A DNA stretch of 64,000 nucleotides from Mycolicibacterium moriokaense (GCF_010726085.1 NZ_AP022560.1:2170001-2234000), one strand, 5' to 3'. Counted from the first letter of the stretch, positions 7,885 to 16,693 are shown. The notes: generated by a model not told the origin, from the sequence alone. Numbers and translations: made by a program.

Positions 7885-9445
7885 GGGCAAGCTGACCCGC
7901 CTGCGTTCACCGCGCACGTGGTCGCTTCGCGCCCGGCTGCTCGCCTCGCAGATTCTGCTGCTCGCTCTGGTGTGCGCGGGCATCGGCATCGGCACAATCT
8001 TTGCGCTGCAACACTTTCTGACCAACCAGCTCGATGACCGGCTCGCCGAGACGGCCAAGCGTTCCGCGGGGATTTTCGAATTCGGTCCGCCACCCCCGCC
8101 GCCACCCGGGGTCGGCCTCCCGCCCCGCTTCCCGCGACGGATGATCGTTCGCGAAAACATGGGACCTGGACCGGCGTTCCTCAATGCGCCCGGCCAGGCC
8201 GCCGGCACGGTCGGCGCCGTGATATCGCACGGCACTCCTGTCGACGCCGGCGTCATCAACGCCGACGGCAGTCAGAGCGAGATCAGTTCCGCCGCAGCAC
8301 AACAACTGGCGCGCGTGGAGCCGCAGGAGGAACCGACGACCGTGCAGCTCGACGAGCTCGGCCGCTACCGCGTGCTCGCCATGCGCGCGCACGGACCGGG
8401 CGAGACCATTGTCACCGGTCTGCCCGCCTCCGAGGTCGACGACACCATGCTCACCGTCGCGATCATCTTCAGCGTGGTTGGGGCGGTGGCGCTCATCGGT
8501 GGGACGGTCGCGGGCATCATGATCATCCGGCGCCAACTCGCGCCGCTGTCAACGGTTTCCGCTGCGGCGCGACAGGTGGCCGACCTGGAGCTCGACCGCG
8601 GCGAGGTGCGGCTGCCGACCCCCATCGTTGAGATCGATCCGGCGGCGGCCCACACCGAGATCGGGCAGCTGGGCTCGGCCCTGAACCGGATGCTCGACCG
8701 TATCGCCGGCGCGCTGTCGGCACGCCACGCCAGCGAGACCCGGGTGCGTCAGTTCGTCGCCGACGCCAGCCACGAACTACGCACCCCGCTCGCCGCGATC
8801 CGCGGGTACACCGAGCTGGCGCAACGCAAACGCGACGATGTGCCCGACGACGTCGCACACGCGATGAGCCGGGTGGAGTCCGAGACCGCCCGGATGACGC
8901 AGCTCGTCGAGGACATGCTGCTGCTCGCCCGACTGGACACCGGCCGGCCGTTGGAGCAGGTGCCCGTTGATCTTTCGCGATTGGTCGTCGACGCGGTCAG
9001 TGACGCCCACATCGCCGGGCCCGAGCACCAGTGGTCACTCGACGTGCCCGATGAACCCGTCGTCATCACCGGCGACGAGGCGCGGCTGCACCAGGTGCTG
9101 GCGAACCTGCTGGCCAACGCGCGTACGCACACCCCGCCTGGTACGTCCGTCACCACCTCGTTGGCGCGCGCCGCGGACGGAGGTGCCGTGTTGACGGTGG
9201 CCGACGACGGCCCGGGCATCCCGGAGTGGTTGCAGCCCGAGATCTTTGAGCGATTCGCCCGGGGCGACTCATCACGCTCGCGGCGCGGGGGCAGCACCGG
9301 GCTGGGGCTCGCGATCGTCGCGGCCGTCGTCAAGGCCCACCGCGGCACCATCGATGTGCGCAGCGCGCCCGGTTCGACGGTGTTCGCCGTGACGTTGCCC
9401 GGTGATTCACAGGTAACACCCAGCGCGGGCCAATCGCGGGCATAG
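7862..9445 (+). CDS. Membrane sensor histidine kinase (TrcS-like)
   Basis: This 527-residue kinase starts at ATG 7862, with GTG 7853 as an alternative, inside the 3' end of the regulator gene. TM1 is at about 26-49 and TM2 at about 197-222. They flank a roughly 145-residue extracytoplasmic sensor with a striking polyproline run (Pro76-Pro82) and a second GPG segment. A HAMP domain follows TM2. The dimerisation box has the phospho-acceptor His304 in DASHELRTPLAAIRGY. The ATPase domain shows the N box NLLANARTHTPPG, the G1 box ADDGPGIP and the G2 box TGLGLAIV. It phosphorylates the adjacent regulator. The signal is unknown. The sensor loop resembles no metabolite-binding PAS or Cache domain that I can recognise. 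Confidence 0.88.
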   Translation: MSSSQRAEGKLTRLRSPRTWSLRARLLASQILLLALVCAGIGIGTIFALQHFLTNQLDDRLAETAKRSAGIFEFGPPPPPPPGVGLPPRFPRRMIVRENMGPGPAFLNAPGQAAGTVGAVISHGTPVDAGVINADGSQSEISSAAAQQLARVEPQEEPTTVQLDELGRYRVLAMRAHGPGETIVTGLPASEVDDTMLTVAIIFSVVGAVALIGGTVAGIMIIRRQLAPLSTVSAAARQVADLELDRGEVRLPTPIVEIDPAAAHTEIGQLGSALNRMLDRIAGALSARHASETRVRQFVADASHELRTPLAAIRGYTELAQRKRDDVPDDVAHAMSRVESETARMTQLVEDMLLLARLDTGRPLEQVPVDLSRLVVDAVSDAHIAGPEHQWSLDVPDEPVVITGDEARLHQVLANLLANARTHTPPGTSVTTSLARAADGGAVLTVADDGPGIPEWLQPEIFERFARGDSSRSRRGGSTGLGLAIVAAVVKAHRGTIDVRSAPGSTVFAVTLPGDSQVTPSAGQSRA

Positions 9446-9468
9446 CTCGCCGGGACAGGATCTTCTCA

Positions 9469-11343
9469 GTGACCTCCACACTCGCCGTCCCTCGCGAGCT
9501 GCGCCCACGCGAGCAGTCGCAAACTGCCCCGACACGCAGGGCACCGCGTGCAGTTTCTGTCTGGTCGCGAGTTGGACTCGCGGCGCTGCTGTCGGCCACC
9601 GCGGTGCTGTACCTGTGGAACCTGTCCGCCAGCGGGTGGGCCAACGCGTTCTACACGGCGGCGGCGCAGGCCGGGGCGAGTGACTGGACAGCGATGTTGT
9701 TCGGCTCCAGCGACGCCGCGAACGCGATCACCGTCGACAAGACCCCGGCGGCGCTGTGGATTATCGACGTGTCGGTCCGGCTGTTCGGGCTGAACCCGTG
9801 GAGTGTGCTGGTGCCTCAGGCGCTCGAAGGGGTCACGGCCGTCGGCATTCTGTACGCCGCGGTCCGCCGCGTCGCCGGTCCCGGCGCCGGACTGCTGGCT
9901 GGCGCGGTGCTGGCCGTCACCCCTGTCGCGGCGTTGATCTTCCGGTTCAACAATCCCGATGCGCTACTGGTACTGCTGCTGGTCGCCGCCGCCTATTGCG
10001 TACTGCGCGCTTGCGAAAAGGGCGCAAGCCGTTGGTGGTTGGTCGCCGCGGGCGCTGCGGTCGGATTCGGCTTCCTCGCCAAGATGCTGCAGGCATTCCT
10101 GGTCCTGCCCGGATTCGCGGCAGCTTACCTCGTCGCGGGGCACCGCCCGCTGAAGCGCCGGATCGCCGACCTGTTCCTCGCGGCTGCAGCGGTCGTGGTC
10201 TCCGGAGGGTGGTACCTCGCGCTCGCCGAGCTCTGGCCCGCGTCGTCGCGGCCGTACATCGGCGGCTCGCAGCACAACAGCATCGTCGAATTGACTTTGG
10301 GCTACAACGGATTGGGCCGGCTGACGGGTAACGAGACCGGTGGCCTCGGCAATCTCAACCACGACGTCGGGTGGGGCCGGCTGTTCGGCGCGGGGATGGG
10401 GTTGGACATCGCGTGGCTGCTGCCTGCGGCGGCGATCTGTCTCGTCGCGGGTCTACTCATCACACGACGCGCACCTCGCACCGACCCGGCCAGGGCTGCC
10501 CTGATTCTCTGCGGCGGCTGGCTTGTCGTCACCGCCGTGGTGTTCAGCTTCGCCAACGGCATCGTGCACTCCTACTACACCGTCGCTCTGGCGCCGGCGG
10601 TCGGCGCATGTGTCGGGATGGGCACAACCCTGTTGTGGCAGAACAGATTCGATATCCGCGCGGCGACCGCGCTGTCCGGCACGGCCCTGGTGACCGTTGT
10701 CCTCGCGGCGGTGTTGATGTCCCGGCACGCGGAGTGGACTCCGTGGCTGCGGGCGGTGGTCGCGGTCGGCGGAGTGGGAGCAGCGACGCTGTTGCTGGTC
10801 TCCGGTCGATTGACGCCGACGGTGGCGCGCGCCGTCGCCGTCCTCGCCATCGTGTCGTGTCTGGCGGCACCTGCGGCGTACTCGATCGTCACTGCGGCGA
10901 CACCGCACAGCGGTGCGATTCCGAGTGTGGGCACGTCGCGGCATGGGTTCGGCGGCGGGCCTGGCGGCCTGTTGGATGCGCCGAAACCCGGGCCCGAGCT
11001 GACGGCGACATTGGCCCGCGACGCCGACGACTACACCTGGGCCGCCGCGGTGATCGGTTCCAACAACGCCGCGGGGTATCAGCTGGCTACCGGCGCGCCT
11101 GTGATGGCGATCGGGGGTTTCAACGGCACCGATCCCGCGCCGACGCTCGAGGAGTTCCAGCAGCTTGTCGCCACGCGGCAGATCCACTACTTCATCGGCG
11201 GCCGGATGATGTCCTGGGGATCGCCGAAGAGCGGCAGCCGTGCCGCCATTGAGATCGCGGACTGGGTGGAGAAGCACTACACGCCGCTGTCCGTCGAGCA
11301 AGCGGTCATCTACGACCTCAGTCGGCCGCCAATGGATTCATAG
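9469..11343 (+). CDS. GT39-family (ArnT/YkcB-like) polyprenyl-phosphate-sugar glycosyltransferase, copy 1
   Basis: This 624-residue GT-C membrane protein begins at GTG 9469 behind GACAGGA. About 10-12 helices are visible. The first extracytoplasmic loop holds the acidic motif AITVDKTPAALW, and conserved FRFNNPDALLVLLL and ELWPASSRPYIGGS stretches follow. The last 150 residues form a soluble domain (YTWAAAVIGSNNAAGYQL, MAIGGFNGTDPAPTLEEF, HYFIGG) that should sit outside the membrane. The family transfers a sugar from a lipid-phosphate carrier to an envelope acceptor. It lies 23 bases after the kinase gene and is probably in its operon. It is clearly paralogous to the protein encoded at 12685. 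Acceptor and sugar are unknown. Confidence 0.85.
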   Translation: MTSTLAVPRELRPREQSQTAPTRRAPRAVSVWSRVGLAALLSATAVLYLWNLSASGWANAFYTAAAQAGASDWTAMLFGSSDAANAITVDKTPAALWIIDVSVRLFGLNPWSVLVPQALEGVTAVGILYAAVRRVAGPGAGLLAGAVLAVTPVAALIFRFNNPDALLVLLLVAAAYCVLRACEKGASRWWLVAAGAAVGFGFLAKMLQAFLVLPGFAAAYLVAGHRPLKRRIADLFLAAAAVVVSGGWYLALAELWPASSRPYIGGSQHNSIVELTLGYNGLGRLTGNETGGLGNLNHDVGWGRLFGAGMGLDIAWLLPAAAICLVAGLLITRRAPRTDPARAALILCGGWLVVTAVVFSFANGIVHSYYTVALAPAVGACVGMGTTLLWQNRFDIRAATALSGTALVTVVLAAVLMSRHAEWTPWLRAVVAVGGVGAATLLLVSGRLTPTVARAVAVLAIVSCLAAPAAYSIVTAATPHSGAIPSVGTSRHGFGGGPGGLLDAPKPGPELTATLARDADDYTWAAAVIGSNNAAGYQLATGAPVMAIGGFNGTDPAPTLEEFQQLVATRQIHYFIGGRMMSWGSPKSGSRAAIEIADWVEKHYTPLSVEQAVIYDLSRPPMDS

Positions 11344-11390
11344 CTGCCACACAGCTACCACCAACGGCCAGCACAACCTGCACCTCGACG

Positions 11391-12656
11391 ATGGGTTCCA
11401 TGACCGATATCGCCCTCGAGCGTGACACGGCCCGGACCCGCTTCGAATCCCGACCGAATGCCGCGGAGATAGCCCGCGACGCCGGCGTGCCGGTGCTCGA
11501 CGTGGTGGTGCCGGTTTACAACGAAGAAGCCGCCCTCGCTGGCTCGGTGCACCGCCTGCACCGCCATCTGCGTGAGCACTTTCCCTTCTCTGCGCGCATC
11601 ACCATCGCCGACAATGCGAGCACCGACGACACTGCGCGGATCGCAGCCGAACTGGCCGCCGAGTTGTGCGACATCCGGGTGGTGCGGCTGTCCGAGAAGG
11701 GTCGCGGTCGGGCCCTGCACGCCGCATGGTCGACATCGGACGCACCGGTGCTGGTCTACATGGACGTGGATCTGTCCACCGACCTGGCCGCCCTCGCCCC
11801 GCTGGTGGCCCCGCTGGTGTCGGGACATTCCGACCTTGCGATCGGCACCCGGCTGGGCCGCGGCTCCCGGGTGGTGCGGGGCGCCAAGCGCGAGGTCATC
11901 TCCCGCTGCTACAACCTGATCCTCAAATCCGCGCTCGCGGCCGGGTTCTCGGATGCGCAGTGCGGGTTCAAGGCGATCCGCGCCGACGTCGCCGAGCGTC
12001 TGCTGCCCCATGTCGCCGACACTGGATGGTTCTTCGACACCGAACTGCTGGTGCTCGCCGAACGTAGCGGTCTGCGCATCCACGAGGTCCCGGTGGACTG
12101 GGTGGACGACCCGGACAGTCGGGTGGACATCGTCGCGACCGCGGCGGCCGATCTCAGGGGTATCGGTCGGCTGCTGCGCAACTTCACCAACGGCTCGATT
12201 CCGGTCAATACCATTGCCGCACAGCTGGGTTCATCACAACATTCGGCGGCCCCGGGATCGCTGTTCCGACAGGTGGTGCGGTTCGGCACCATCGGTTTGG
12301 TGTCGTCGGCGGCCTACGCGATGCTGTTCGTGCTGCTTCAGGGCTCGTTGGGAGCGCAGGTGGCGAACCTGATCGCGCTGCTGCTGACCGCGATCGGCAA
12401 CACCGCGGCCAACCGCCGCTTCACCTTCGGGATCGGCGGTAAGGCCAACGTGACCAGGCACCATGTAGAAGGTCTGATCGTGTTCGCTATCGCGCTGGCG
12501 ATCACCAGTGGATCGTTGGCCGTGCTGCACTTCTTCGTCACCGACCCGCATCATCTGGTCGAGCTCGCAGTGCTGGTGGTGGCCAACCTCGTAGCCACCG
12601 CAGCGCGGTTCGTGCTGCTGCGCGGCTGGGTGTTCCATCCCCGCCGGAATCGCTGA
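11391..12656 (+). CDS. GT2 dolichyl-phosphate-sugar synthase fused to a GtrA-like membrane domain
   Basis: This 421-residue fusion starts at ATG 11391, with ATG 11400 as the alternative. Residues 35-260 are a GT-A fold polyprenyl-phosphate glycosyltransferase: nucleotide-binding VVPVYNEE, DNASTDDT, and the metal-binding D-x-D within YMDVDLSTD. The acceptor region includes DAQCGFKAIRADVAERLLP. Residues about 285-415 are a four-helix GtrA domain (VVRFGTIGLVSSAAYAMLFV, NTAANRRFTFGIGG). GT2 enzymes of this type load a sugar onto polyprenyl phosphate, and GtrA proteins are thought to help flip the lipid-linked sugar. It therefore supplies donor for the two flanking GT39 enzymes. Equivalent neighbours exist in Bacillus as ykcB-ykcC. 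Confidence 0.88.
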   Translation: MGSMTDIALERDTARTRFESRPNAAEIARDAGVPVLDVVVPVYNEEAALAGSVHRLHRHLREHFPFSARITIADNASTDDTARIAAELAAELCDIRVVRLSEKGRGRALHAAWSTSDAPVLVYMDVDLSTDLAALAPLVAPLVSGHSDLAIGTRLGRGSRVVRGAKREVISRCYNLILKSALAAGFSDAQCGFKAIRADVAERLLPHVADTGWFFDTELLVLAERSGLRIHEVPVDWVDDPDSRVDIVATAAADLRGIGRLLRNFTNGSIPVNTIAAQLGSSQHSAAPGSLFRQVVRFGTIGLVSSAAYAMLFVLLQGSLGAQVANLIALLLTAIGNTAANRRFTFGIGGKANVTRHHVEGLIVFAIALAITSGSLAVLHFFVTDPHHLVELAVLVVANLVATAARFVLLRGWVFHPRRNR

Positions 12657-12684
12657 TTCTCCTGAAACGCAAAGGAATCCATCG

Positions 12685-14577
12685 ATGACCATCAGCGCCG
12701 ACGTGCAACAGCGGACCGCTCCTGCGCCGGACGACCCCCGTGACATCCAACCGCGTTGGGTGCGTCCCGCGCTGTTCACCCTGCTGGCGGCAACCGCGGT
12801 CCTCTACTTGTGGGGTCTCGGCTCGTCCGGCTGGGCCAACAACTATTACGCCGCCGCCGCGCAGGCTGGCACCCAGCACTGGAAGGCGTGGTTGTTCGGC
12901 TCGCTCGACTCGGGTAACGCGATCACCGTCGACAAGCCGCCAGCCTCCCTGTGGTTGATGGCGTTGTCGGGCCGGATCTTCGGATTCAGCGCCTTCTCGA
13001 TGCTGTTGCCGCAGGCGTTGATGGGCGTCGGCGCGGTCGGCGTGCTGTATGCGACCGTCCGCCGCACCAGCGGACCGGCTGCGGGCCTGATCGCGGGTGC
13101 GGTGCTGGCACTGACTCCCGTGGCGGCGTTGATCTTCCGGTTCAACAATCCCGACGCCCTGCTGGTGCTGTTGCTGGTGGTCGCGGCCTACTGCATGGTG
13201 CGGGCCATCGAGACGGCCGGCACCCGCTGGCTGGTGCTGACCGGCTGCGCCATCGGCTTCGCGTTCCTGGCCAAGTTGTTGCAGGCCTTCCTGGTGGTCC
13301 CCGGCCTGGCGCTGGCGTTCCTCGTCGCGGCCCCGGTCGGGATGTGGAAGCGCATCGGCAAGCTGGCGATCGGCGGACTCGCAATAATCATATCCGCCGG
13401 CTGGTATCTCGTCCTGGTCGATCTGTGGCCAGCCGATTCGCGGCCCTACATCGGCGGTTCGACCGACAACAGCCTGCTGCAGCTGACGTTGGGCTACAAC
13501 GGAATCGACCGCGTGCTCGGCGGCGGTGGTGGCGCTCCGCAGGGTGGGCCGCCGCCGGGTGGAGGTCAGGGTGGGCCAGGCGCGGCTCATCACTTGTTCT
13601 TCGGGGGAGAACCGGGCCTCGGCCGGCTGTTCGGTCAGTCAATGGGCGCGCAGGCGTCGTGGTTGCTGCCCGCGGCACTCATCGGCCTGCTGGCCGGACT
13701 CTGGTTCACGCGTCGCACCGCTCGGACCGCCGGGTTGCGAGCATCACTTCTGCTGTGGGGCGGCTGGCTGGTGGTCAGCGGCGCCGTGTTCAGCTTCATG
13801 GACGGCATCATTCACCCCTATTACACCGTCGCGCTGGCGCCGGCGATCGCCGCACTGCTCGGTATCTCGGTGCGAGAGCTGTGGCGCGGCAAAGAGTTCC
13901 TGGCACCGCGCATACTTCTGGCGACGATGTCCGCAGGCACCGGCGTGTGGGCGTTCATCCTGCTCGACCGGACGCCGGATTGGTGGCCCGCCCTGCGCTG
14001 GGTCGTGCTGATCGGCTCGATCGTCGTGGCGGCGATCCTTGCCGTCGGGGCGCACCGGATCGGCCGCTACACGCCGGTGTTTGTCGCCGCCGCAATGTTC
14101 TTCGGTCTCCTCGCACCGGCCGGCTACTCGATCGCGACGGTGATGAGCTCGCACAGCAGCGGACCGATGGCCGTGGCGGGCCCGAGCCGCATCGCCCATA
14201 TGACTCCTCCGCCAGGACACGGGGGTCCGGGCGCTAGCAGCGACAACGTGGCCCTGCAGCACCTTGTCGAGGGGGTGGACAACCGTTGGGCCGCAGCGAC
14301 AATCGGCTCGATGGGGGCGAGCGGTCTGGAGCTGCAGACCGGCGCATCGATCATGGCGATCGGCGGTTTCACGGGCGCCGACAACTCGCCGACTCTCGAG
14401 CAATTCCAGTCCTACGTCGCCAACCACGAGGTGCGGTACTTCATCGCAGGAGGGCACGGTGGTCCCGCCTGGCGGGAGTCGGGCGCCGCGAGCGACATCG
14501 CGACGTGGGTGAAGGACAACTTCAGTCGGATCGATGTCGACGGCACCACGGTGTACGACCTCGACGCGCCCAGGTAG
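12685..14577 (+). CDS. GT39-family (ArnT/YkcB-like) polyprenyl-phosphate-sugar glycosyltransferase, copy 2
   Basis: This 630-residue GT-C membrane glycosyltransferase has an AAAGGAA Shine-Dalgarno. It parallels the copy at 9469 along its length: AITVDKPPASLWLM, FRFNNPDALLVLLL, DLWPADSRPYIGGSTDN, TLGYNGIDRVLG and the C-terminal domain with MAIGGFTGADNSPTLEQF and RYFIAGG. It differs by a Gly/Pro/Gln-rich insertion at about residues 277-300 in an extracytoplasmic loop and a His/Gly/Pro segment (MTPPPGHGGPG) before the C-terminal domain. It is the last gene of the module and is followed by a strong hairpin. The two copies probably act on different acceptors or at different steps, which is inference. 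Confidence 0.86.
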   Translation: MTISADVQQRTAPAPDDPRDIQPRWVRPALFTLLAATAVLYLWGLGSSGWANNYYAAAAQAGTQHWKAWLFGSLDSGNAITVDKPPASLWLMALSGRIFGFSAFSMLLPQALMGVGAVGVLYATVRRTSGPAAGLIAGAVLALTPVAALIFRFNNPDALLVLLLVVAAYCMVRAIETAGTRWLVLTGCAIGFAFLAKLLQAFLVVPGLALAFLVAAPVGMWKRIGKLAIGGLAIIISAGWYLVLVDLWPADSRPYIGGSTDNSLLQLTLGYNGIDRVLGGGGGAPQGGPPPGGGQGGPGAAHHLFFGGEPGLGRLFGQSMGAQASWLLPAALIGLLAGLWFTRRTARTAGLRASLLLWGGWLVVSGAVFSFMDGIIHPYYTVALAPAIAALLGISVRELWRGKEFLAPRILLATMSAGTGVWAFILLDRTPDWWPALRWVVLIGSIVVAAILAVGAHRIGRYTPVFVAAAMFFGLLAPAGYSIATVMSSHSSGPMAVAGPSRIAHMTPPPGHGGPGASSDNVALQHLVEGVDNRWAAATIGSMGASGLELQTGASIMAIGGFTGADNSPTLEQFQSYVANHEVRYFIAGGHGGPAWRESGAASDIATWVKDNFSRIDVDGTTVYDLDAPR

Positions 14578-14591
14578 CACCCCTTGACCAG

Positions 14592-14625
14592 ACGGCCGCC
14601 CTCCGATCCCCAGGAGGGCGGCCGT
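14592..14625 (+). terminator. Hairpin terminator ending the glycosyltransferase operon
   Basis: A perfect 13-bp inverted repeat (ACGGCCGCCCTCC and its complement) encloses an 8-base loop 15 bases after the GT39 stop. There is no U tract, the usual mycobacterial form of a stem-only terminator. It separates the module from the carbonic anhydrase gene. Confidence 0.8.
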
Positions 14626-14657
14626 CGCCCAGTTTGATCGGCGTTAAAGTTCAGGAC

Positions 14658-15149
14658 ATGTCTGTCACCGACGAGTACCTGAAGAACAACGAGGCCTATG
14701 CGAGCACCTTCAAGGGTCCGCTGCCGTTGCCGCCGAGCAAGCATGTCGCGGTGGTGGCGTGCATGGACGCTCGGCTCGATGTGTATCGGATTCTCGGCCT
14801 CAAGGACGGCGAGGCGCATGTGATCCGCAATGCCGGGGGTGTGGTCACCGATGACGAGATCCGCTCGTTGGCGATCAGCCAGCGGCTGCTGGGGACCAAG
14901 GAGATCATCCTGATCCACCACACCGATTGCGGCATGCTGACGTTCACCGACGACGTCTTCAAGCGCGAGATTCAGGAGGAGACGGGTCTGAAGCCCGAGT
15001 GGGCCGCTGAGGCCTTCCCCGATGTGGAGGAGGATGTGCGTCAGTCGTTGCGCCGCATCGAGGCCAGCCCGTTCGTCACAAAGCACGAGTCGCTGCGCGG
15101 GTTTGTGTTCGACGTCGCCACCGGCAAGCTGAACGAGGTGACGCTCTAG
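14658..15149 (+). CDS. canA: Beta-class carbonic anhydrase (Rv1284-type)
   Basis: This 163-residue zinc enzyme interconverts CO2 and bicarbonate in the cytoplasm. The zinc ligands Cys35, His88 and Cys91 (ACMDAR and HHTDCGM) and the Asp37-Arg39 dyad are all present at the spacing expected for mycobacterial Rv1284. Length matches. The symbol follows the common naming of Rv1284 and is less sure than the function. It stands alone between a terminator and a convergent thioesterase gene, upstream of the sulfate-activation genes, the same position as in M. tuberculosis. Confidence 0.92.
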   Translation: MSVTDEYLKNNEAYASTFKGPLPLPPSKHVAVVACMDARLDVYRILGLKDGEAHVIRNAGGVVTDDEIRSLAISQRLLGTKEIILIHHTDCGMLTFTDDVFKREIQEETGLKPEWAAEAFPDVEEDVRQSLRRIEASPFVTKHESLRGFVFDVATGKLNEVTL

Positions 15150-15209
15150 GTCCCGCCGACTGGCGCTACTCGCGTGTCACGTACAACAAGCGTGCACTCG
15201 AGGAGGGCG

Positions 15210-15632
15210 TCAGCCGACTTTGTAGGTCGCTATCGCCTTCGCGACCTCCTCACCGTCCGGGGTGACCACGTCGACGTCGCAATTCACCAACGTCTTGCCG
15301 CGTCGTAGCACCCGGCCGACCGCGATGAGGTCAGTCGCGCGGGCCGGCGCCAGGAACTGAATCGACATCGATGTGGTCACGCCGCGCAGCGAGTCGGGCA
15401 CCTCGGCGCCCGCCCAGGCGGCGGCCATCACCGCGACATCGGCGAGTGCGGCGACGGCGCCGCCGTGGACCATGTCGCCGACGGTGACGTTGGACGGCTC
15501 CCACGGCAGGCGCAGGCGCACCTGGTCGCCGTCGAGGACCTCGGCGACGATGCCGAGCTTGGCGACGAACGGCGACGCCGGGATGAACTGCGCCATCACG
15601 TCGGCGCCGGTCAGCGGGGTAGCGGTGGACAT
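15210..15632 (-). CDS. PaaI-type hotdog-fold thioesterase
   Basis: This 140-residue single hotdog domain protein has the PaaI-family signature VGDMVHGGAVAALADVAVMAA, where the H-G-G motif starts the long central helix that binds the acyl-CoA. It probably hydrolyses an acyl- or aryl-CoA thioester in the cytoplasm; the substrate is unknown. It is convergent with the carbonic anhydrase gene and divergent from cysD. It has no counterpart in the equivalent M. tuberculosis interval as I remember it. The start ATG 15632 gives MSTATPLTG. Confidence 0.85.
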   Translation of the reverse strand: MSTATPLTGADVMAQFIPASPFVAKLGIVAEVLDGDQVRLRLPWEPSNVTVGDMVHGGAVAALADVAVMAAAWAGAEVPDSLRGVTTSMSIQFLAPARATDLIAVGRVLRRGKTLVNCDVDVVTPDGEEVAKAIATYKVG

Positions 15633-15688
15633 GGTTCCAGTATCTGCGGCGGATCAATTACCTCCGGGGTAGTGACGCCGCGCGGGCA

Positions 15689-15740
15689 TTGACATCGCAG
15701 GCCAACCCTGGTTTTATGTCGGGTTATGCAGATAATTCTG
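15689..15740 (+). promoter_or_regulatory. cysD promoter region
   Basis: Two readings are possible. TTGACA (15689-15694) with TTTTAT (15712-15717) at 17-base spacing is a good housekeeping promoter. GATAAT (15731-15736) is a second -10 candidate with no -35. It sits inside an imperfect palindrome CAGA-N4-TCTG (15729-15740), which could be a repressor site. Activity and TSS are not known. Confidence 0.45.
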
Positions 15741-15769
15741 GTCATCTCTACCAACTTTACGAGGAAATG

Positions 15770-16693
15770 ATGACCGCGACGGAGCAACTCAATGCCGGCC
15801 GCTACGAGCTGAGCCATCTACGCTCGCTGGAGGCCGAAGCGATCCACATCATTCGCGAGGTGGCCGCGGAGTTCGAGAAGCCCGTGCTGCTGTTCTCCGG
15901 TGGCAAGGACTCGATCGTCATGCTGCACCTCGCACTGAAGGCCTTCCGGCCCGGCCGACTGCCGTTCCCGGTGATGCATGTCGACACCGGGCACAACTTC
16001 GAGGAGGTCCTCCAGGCCCGCGACGAACTCGTCGCCGAGTCGGGCGTGCGTCTCGTGGTCGCCAAGGTGCAGGACGATATCGATGCGGGCCGCGTAGTGG
16101 AGACCATCCCGTCGCGTAACCCCATGCAGACGTTCACCCTGTTGCGCGCCATCCGCGAGAACAAGTTCGACGCCGCGTTCGGAGGTGCGCGCCGCGACGA
16201 GGAGAAGGCGCGGGCCAAGGAGCGGGTGTTCTCGTTCCGTGACGAGTTCGGTCAGTGGGATCCCAAGGCGCAGCGGCCCGAACTGTGGAACCTGTACAAC
16301 GGCCGCCATCACAAGGGCGAGCACATCCGGGTGTTCCCGCTGTCGAACTGGACGGAGTTCGACATCTGGTCCTACATCGGTGCCGAGAAGATCAAGCTGC
16401 CGTCGATCTACTACGCGCACAAACGCCAGGTCTTTGAACGCGACGGCATGCTGCTGGCCGTCCACAAGTACATGCAGCCGCGCAAGGACGAGAAAGTCAT
16501 GGAGAAGACCGTGCGGTTCCGCACCGTCGGCGACGTCACCTGCACCGGCTGCGTGGAATCCCTTGCGGGAACGGTGTCCGAGGTGATCGCCGAGACGGCG
16601 GTCTCGCGCCTGACCGAACGCGGAGCCACCCGCGCCGACGACCGCATCTCCGAAGCAGGTATGGAAGACCGCAAGCGAGAGGGCTACTTCTGA
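15770..16693 (+). CDS. cysD: Sulfate adenylyltransferase small subunit CysD
   Basis: This 307-residue ATP-sulfurylase catalytic subunit forms adenosine 5'-phosphosulfate (APS) from ATP and sulfate together with CysN. It is a PAPS-reductase-fold protein with the PP-loop LLFSGGKDSIVMLH near residues 48-61. Also visible are FPVMHVDTGHNF, FGGARRDEEKARAKER, and a C-terminal RFRTVGDVTCTGCVES stretch. The start is ATG 15770, the second of two adjacent ATGs, because GAGG then has a 5-base spacing; the family N-terminus MTATEQLNAGRYELSHL fits. The stop shares one base with the cysNC start (TGATG). Confidence 0.95.
   Translation: MTATEQLNAGRYELSHLRSLEAEAIHIIREVAAEFEKPVLLFSGGKDSIVMLHLALKAFRPGRLPFPVMHVDTGHNFEEVLQARDELVAESGVRLVVAKVQDDIDAGRVVETIPSRNPMQTFTLLRAIRENKFDAAFGGARRDEEKARAKERVFSFRDEFGQWDPKAQRPELWNLYNGRHHKGEHIRVFPLSNWTEFDIWSYIGAEKIKLPSIYYAHKRQVFERDGMLLAVHKYMQPRKDEKVMEKTVRFRTVGDVTCTGCVESLAGTVSEVIAETAVSRLTERGATRADDRISEAGMEDRKREGYF

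Noticed and set aside
15689..15769. A longer CysD starting at TTG 15689
   Set aside because: That codon coincides with a TTGACA promoter hexamer, the added 27 residues are not family-like, and ATG 15770 has a proper Shine-Dalgarno.
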